From assembly GCF_002119665.1 (NCBI RefSeq), contig NZ_CP021111.1, positions 2,480,001 to 2,544,000 of the forward strand: a stretch of 64,000 nucleotides of DNA. Direction: 5' to 3'. The position numbers were made by a program, and so were the translations under genes. Below, piece after piece: positions 60,707 through 64,000 of this stretch (the stretch's first letter is position 1; every line of letters starts with the position of its first letter). The DNA is from Bordetella genomosp. 13. Its GTDB lineage: Bacteria > Pseudomonadota > Gammaproteobacteria > Burkholderiales > Burkholderiaceae_B. Under the pieces are notes generated by a model. It was not told the origin of the DNA, did no database searches, and saw only the letters and a list, made by a program, of their open reading frames with translations.

Positions 60707-62995
60707 TCAGCGCCCCGGCAACCCCTGCCGGACCCGGTCCGCGGTGAACGGCGGCTCGCGCCAGCGCCGTCCCGTGGCATCGAACAGCGCATTGGCCAGC
60801 GCGGCCGGTCCGCACACCGAGGCCGACTCGCCCGCCCCCATGGGCGGCTCGTCCTGCCGCGGCATCAGCAGCACGTCGATGTCCGGCAGTTCGGCAAAAC
60901 CCAGGATGGGATAGGCGCCCCACTCGAGGCTGGCGACGCCGTGCGCGCCGAAGGACACCCGTTCCTTCAGCGTGCGGCTCAGGGCCTGGATGACGTTGCC
61001 GTGTATCTGGTGCCGCACGCCGTCGGGATTGACCATCATGCCTGTGTCCTGCCCCACCACCACGCGGTCGACGCGAACGCGGCCGCTGCGCGGGTCCACG
61101 CTCAGGTCGACCACCCACGCGGCCCAGGCCGCGCCGAACCCGGGATATCGGCTGTGCACGTAGCGTGCGTAGGCCACGCCTCGGCCGCGCAGGCGCCCGT
61201 CGGCATCAGGCACGCCGCGCGTGCCGCGCGCGCCCGCCTGCCAGTCGGCGCGCCGCGCCACCGCGCGCAGCAGTTCCGCGGCGCGCGCGTCGTCCAGGTG
61301 ATGCAGGCGGAACTCGACCGGATCGCGGCCCGCCCGTTCGGCCAGCTCGTCGATGAAGCATTCATGCGCGAACGAGTTCGGCAGCGCCGACACGCCGCGC
61401 AGCCAGGCGGCGCGCACGATGGCCGGCATGTCGTGGCACACGATGCGCTGGTTCGGGTAGCGGTAAGGCGGCACGGCCGTGCGGTCGCCCATCTCGAGCA
61501 CGCGCGGTTCGGCCGCCACCTTGCCGGTCAGCAGCAGGGCCAGCAGCGGCGCGTCGTTGGAGGGATAGCGTGTGGCGAAGTCGTACGCCGCCAGGTTGCC
61601 GTCGGCATCCAGCGCGCCGCGCACTTCCATCAACTGCGCCGCGCCCTTGGGCTCCCAGGCATGCTCTTGCTCGCGGCTCAGCTGCACGCGCACCGGCGCG
61701 CCGACCTCGCGCGACAGCAGCGCGGCATCGGCGCTCACGTCGTCGGCGCAATTGCGGCCATAGCAGCCCGAGGCCTCCATGCGCACGATCTCGATGCGGT
61801 CTTCGCCCAGGCCGGTCAGGCGGTCCAGGTCGATGCGCAGCATGTGGGGATTCTGCGTGCCCGACCATACCGTCAGGCCGCCGCCGTCCGGCCGGTAGTC
61901 CGCGACGGCGCACGACGGGCCGATGGAGGCATGCATCTGGTATGGCCAGACATACTGGCAGGCGAGGCTTTTGCCCTGCGCCAGGGCCGCATCGACGTCG
62001 CCCTCGTTCTTCAGGGGTCGCAATGTAGAGGGTTGCGTCTTCAATGCGGCGGCCAGGTCGTCCAGGGCGGGCGCCGGCGGAACCGGATGCCAGCGCACAC
62101 GCAGCTGTCGCGCGGCGCGCACCGCCTGTTCTTCGCGCATGGCCACCACGCCCACGAAGTCGCCCAGCACCACCACCTTCACCACGCCGGGCAGGCGGGA
62201 CGCCGAATCGACGTCGGCCTCGATGAGGCTGTGGCCCACGAAAGCGCCCGTATCGCGGCCCGCATACGGAGGCCTTACCACCCTGCCGTGCAGCATGCCG
62301 GGCACGCGCACATCGTGCACGTAGACGGCCTCGCCCACCGCCTTGCCGGGAATGTCGACACGCGCCACGCCCTTGCCGACGATGCGGTACTGATCCGCCG
62401 GCTTCAGCGCCACCTCGTCGGCCAGGCGCAGCATCGCGCCGCCCTCCTGCAGCAACGCCCAATAGTCGACCCGCCCGCCGTCCGGGGCGTCGACGACGCC
62501 ATCGCGCACCGTCAATGCGGCGACGTCCGCGCCCAGGCGCAACGCGGCGCGCGCCAGCAGGTAAGCCCGTGCCTGCGCCGCCGCCTTGCGCAAGGGCACG
62601 GCGGAGATCTGGATGGTGGCGCTGGCGATGGTCGGCCCCTGATTGGGCGCGGCCTCGGTATGGCCCAGCACCATCTCGACGCGCGACGGATCGACATCGA
62701 GTTCTTCGGCCACGATCTGCGCCAGCGACGTGCGGATGCCGGTGCCCAGGTCGACGTGGCCGTTGAAGGCCAGCACGCGGCTGTCGGGCAGCACGGCCAC
62801 GAAGATGTCGGGCGTGGCGCGCACGTAGTCGGACGCCGCACCGGGCTGGCCCGGCGCGGGACGCACGCCGGGCGCGGGATCGCGCACGACCAGCAGCGCC
62901 CCCTTGGCGACCAGCAGGCCGCGGTGCAGCGCCTTAGGCGTGGGCGTAGTGGGCGGACGCGTCGTCGATCGCACCTGTCGCCTCCAGCGCGGCAT
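60707..62995 (-). CDS. Molybdenum hydroxylase large subunit, xanthine dehydrogenase / NicB-like
   Basis: A molybdopterin-binding subunit of the xanthine oxidase family, up to 762 residues. Family blocks include GHVDLGTGIRTSLAQIVAEEL, GTQNPHMLRIDLD, the Mo-site region CYGRNCADDVSADAALLSRE and the catalytic Glu in PMGAGESASVCGP (residue 723). The start is unsettled: ATG 62995 overlaps nicF by 62 bases and has no ribosome site, while a GTG at 62887 would remove 36 residues. No [2Fe-2S] partner or cytochrome domain is in the window. Next to nicF and nicX, it most likely hydroxylates nicotinate or 6-hydroxynicotinate-type rings. Confidence 0.83.
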   Translation of the reverse strand: MPRWRRQVRSTTRPPTTPTPKALHRGLLVAKGALLVVRDPAPGVRPAPGQPGAASDYVRATPDIFVAVLPDSRVLAFNGHVDLGTGIRTSLAQIVAEELDVDPSRVEMVLGHTEAAPNQGPTIASATIQISAVPLRKAAAQARAYLLARAALRLGADVAALTVRDGVVDAPDGGRVDYWALLQEGGAMLRLADEVALKPADQYRIVGKGVARVDIPGKAVGEAVYVHDVRVPGMLHGRVVRPPYAGRDTGAFVGHSLIEADVDSASRLPGVVKVVVLGDFVGVVAMREEQAVRAARQLRVRWHPVPPAPALDDLAAALKTQPSTLRPLKNEGDVDAALAQGKSLACQYVWPYQMHASIGPSCAVADYRPDGGGLTVWSGTQNPHMLRIDLDRLTGLGEDRIEIVRMEASGCYGRNCADDVSADAALLSREVGAPVRVQLSREQEHAWEPKGAAQLMEVRGALDADGNLAAYDFATRYPSNDAPLLALLLTGKVAAEPRVLEMGDRTAVPPYRYPNQRIVCHDMPAIVRAAWLRGVSALPNSFAHECFIDELAERAGRDPVEFRLHHLDDARAAELLRAVARRADWQAGARGTRGVPDADGRLRGRGVAYARYVHSRYPGFGAAWAAWVVDLSVDPRSGRVRVDRVVVGQDTGMMVNPDGVRHQIHGNVIQALSRTLKERVSFGAHGVASLEWGAYPILGFAELPDIDVLLMPRQDEPPMGAGESASVCGPAALANALFDATGRRWREPPFTADRVRQGLPGR

Positions 62996-63593
62996 CGCGC
63001 GCCATCACGGCGGCATACTTCTGCTGCATGTCGAACAGATTGGCCTCGTGCGGCCCGATGGCGCGGTCGCCCACGCAGTCGGCCAGCACCACGGGCCGCA
63101 AGCCCGCGGACATGGCGTCGACGACGCTGGCCCGCACGCAGCCGCTGGTGGTGCAGCCCGCCACCAGCAGAGTCTGCACGCCGCGCTGCGCCAGCCAGGC
63201 CGCCAGCATGGTGCCGTAGAAGGCGGACGGCACGCTCTTGCGCACCACGTACTCGCCCGCGGCCGGCGCCAGTTCGGGCACGATGGCGCTGGCGGGCGAG
63301 GCCTCTTTCAGCGTCAGCATGCCGGGCACCTTGATGCTGAAGATATTGCCGTCGGCGTCGTCGTCGGCATACACGATGCGGCTGTGCGCCACGGCCCAGC
63401 CCCGCTCTCGCGCCGCCGCCAGCAGCGGCACCGTGCGGGCGATGGCCTGCGGAATGTTGCCGCCGCCGAACTGCGCGGGATCGGCGAAACCGTTGACGAA
63501 GTCGACGATCAGCAAGCCGAACGGCGCGCGCAGCGGCAGGTCGGTGCCGAATCCCTGGCGTTGATAAGTGGCGAGTTCTTCCTGCCTGGCCAT
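62934..63593 (-). CDS. nicF: Maleamate amidohydrolase
   Basis: A 219-residue isochorismatase-fold amidase that hydrolyses maleamate to maleate and ammonia in nicotinate degradation. The catalytic triad is visible as Asp31 (LIVDFVNGF), Lys119 (VRKSVPSAF) and Cys152 (CTTSGCVRA). That is two residues offset from the Pseudomonas NicF triad as I recall it. It lies between nicX and the molybdenum hydroxylase, on the same strand. CGGAAA precedes the ATG. Confidence 0.9.
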   Translation of the reverse strand: MARQEELATYQRQGFGTDLPLRAPFGLLIVDFVNGFADPAQFGGGNIPQAIARTVPLLAAARERGWAVAHSRIVYADDDADGNIFSIKVPGMLTLKEASPASAIVPELAPAAGEYVVRKSVPSAFYGTMLAAWLAQRGVQTLLVAGCTTSGCVRASVVDAMSAGLRPVVLADCVGDRAIGPHEANLFDMQQKYAAVMARDAALEATGAIDDASAHYAHA

Positions 63594-63663
63594 GTGGGTT
63601 TCCGTTGGAGGGTTTGTCGTCTATGAATCGAGGCCGGCGCGCGCGTTGCTGTGCGCGGCCGCC

Positions 63664-64000
63664 TTACTTCTGGTCGAGCACCTTGCCCGCGCGCACGACC
63701 TCGGCGCCGTCCAGCTTCACCGTGCATCCGCGCAGAGGAATGTCGATGTGGCATGCCGTGGCGCGATTGCCGCCCGCTTCGTTGTTGGGCCCCAGCGAAA
63801 ACAGGAAGTTGCCCTCGTAGGCCCGCGCGTCCATGCCGATGGTGGCTTCCCGATCGTACAGCCCCAGCACGCCGCGATGCGCGCGCGGCTGCAGGCCCCA
63901 GCCGATGTGCGAGATCGCATAGGCCTCGGGATCGTCGAAGGTGGCCATGTACTCGCGCAGCAGTTCGGCGTCCACGCCGCCCTCGATCTTCGTGGCGTAG
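63664..64000 (-). CDS. nicX: 2,5-Dihydroxypyridine 5,6-dioxygenase, C-terminal part
   Basis: The last 112 codons of NicX; the 5' part lies beyond the window. NicX opens 2,5-dihydroxypyridine to N-formylmaleamate using a mononuclear iron. The iron ligands of the Pseudomonas enzyme (two His and one Asp) correspond here to His in AISHIGWGL and to HID in ACHIDIPLRG. FLFSLGPNNEAGGNRA is also conserved. A 70-base gap separates it from nicF. Confidence 0.9.
   Translation of the reverse strand, partial: YATKIEGGVDAELLREYMATFDDPEAYAISHIGWGLQPRAHRGVLGLYDREATIGMDARAYEGNFLFSLGPNNEAGGNRATACHIDIPLRGCTVKLDGAEVVRAGKVLDQK

Noticed and set aside
1..64000. tRNA, rRNA, insertion sequences or CRISPR arrays
   Set aside because: No cloverleaf, rRNA segment, transposase-like frame with inverted ends, or regularly spaced repeat was seen. 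The low-G+C island has no mobility gene.

Overview
The window is G+C-rich (about two thirds or more by eye), densely coded chromosomal DNA. It looks like a member of the Alcaligenaceae, most likely Bordetella or a close relative such as Achromobacter. Supporting signs are orphan Bug-type solute receptors beside acyl-CoA genes, EarP with an Arg32-type EF-P (the rhamnosylation system), lineage-typical DUF2863 and DUF2968 proteins, and nic (nicotinate) genes at the right edge. Species cannot be fixed from sequence alone. I saw no rRNA, tRNA, insertion sequence, phage gene or CRISPR array.

Layout, left to right. 1-8.2 kb: the 3' end of aconitase with a clear terminator, a 14-bp tandem repeat, a Bug receptor, a DOPA-dioxygenase-like enzyme, DUF2863, earP-efp, and two small conserved proteins. 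8.3-16.5 kb: a leftward eight-gene catabolic operon (nitronate monooxygenase-like, enoyl-CoA hydratase, CaiB-type CoA transferase, Bug receptor, second hydratase, acyl-CoA ligase, HMG-CoA-lyase-like enzyme, MarR regulator) with overlapping palindromes at its head. 16.6-23.3 kb: a small membrane protein and a four-gene peptide-type ABC importer. 23.4-31.2 kb: nuclease, CorA, UvrD-like helicase, an Ig/Kelch lipoprotein, DUF72 and a VapBC-type toxin-antitoxin pair with a near-perfect 26-bp palindrome upstream. 31.2-35.8 kb: a MocR/GabR-type regulator divergent from gabT-gabD, for GABA to succinate.

35.8-43.9 kb: a leftward nitrite-assimilation operon, nirB-nirD-FNT channel-PP2C/kinase fusion-siroheme methyltransferase-NIT/ANTAR antiterminator. 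Its control region is unusually legible: an NtrC-type palindrome, a textbook -24/-12 sigma-54 promoter, a GC hairpin at the predicted transcript start, and a strong intrinsic terminator just before nirB. The last gene of the operon encodes the kind of protein that overrides such a terminator in Klebsiella. 43.9-48.7 kb: an inositol-monophosphatase-like gene, a lower-G+C island with two tandem paralogues and a glycine-zipper protein of unknown function (the best candidate for something undescribed), then a sirtuin and serine acetyltransferase.

48.9-60.6 kb: a rightward fatty-acid degradation locus with a TetR regulator, FadE-type dehydrogenase, FadL-type porin, and two separate hydratase/dehydrogenase plus thiolase sets with opposite domain orders. 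60.7-64 kb: leftward nicotinate-pathway genes, the end of nicX, nicF, and a molybdenum hydroxylase large subunit.
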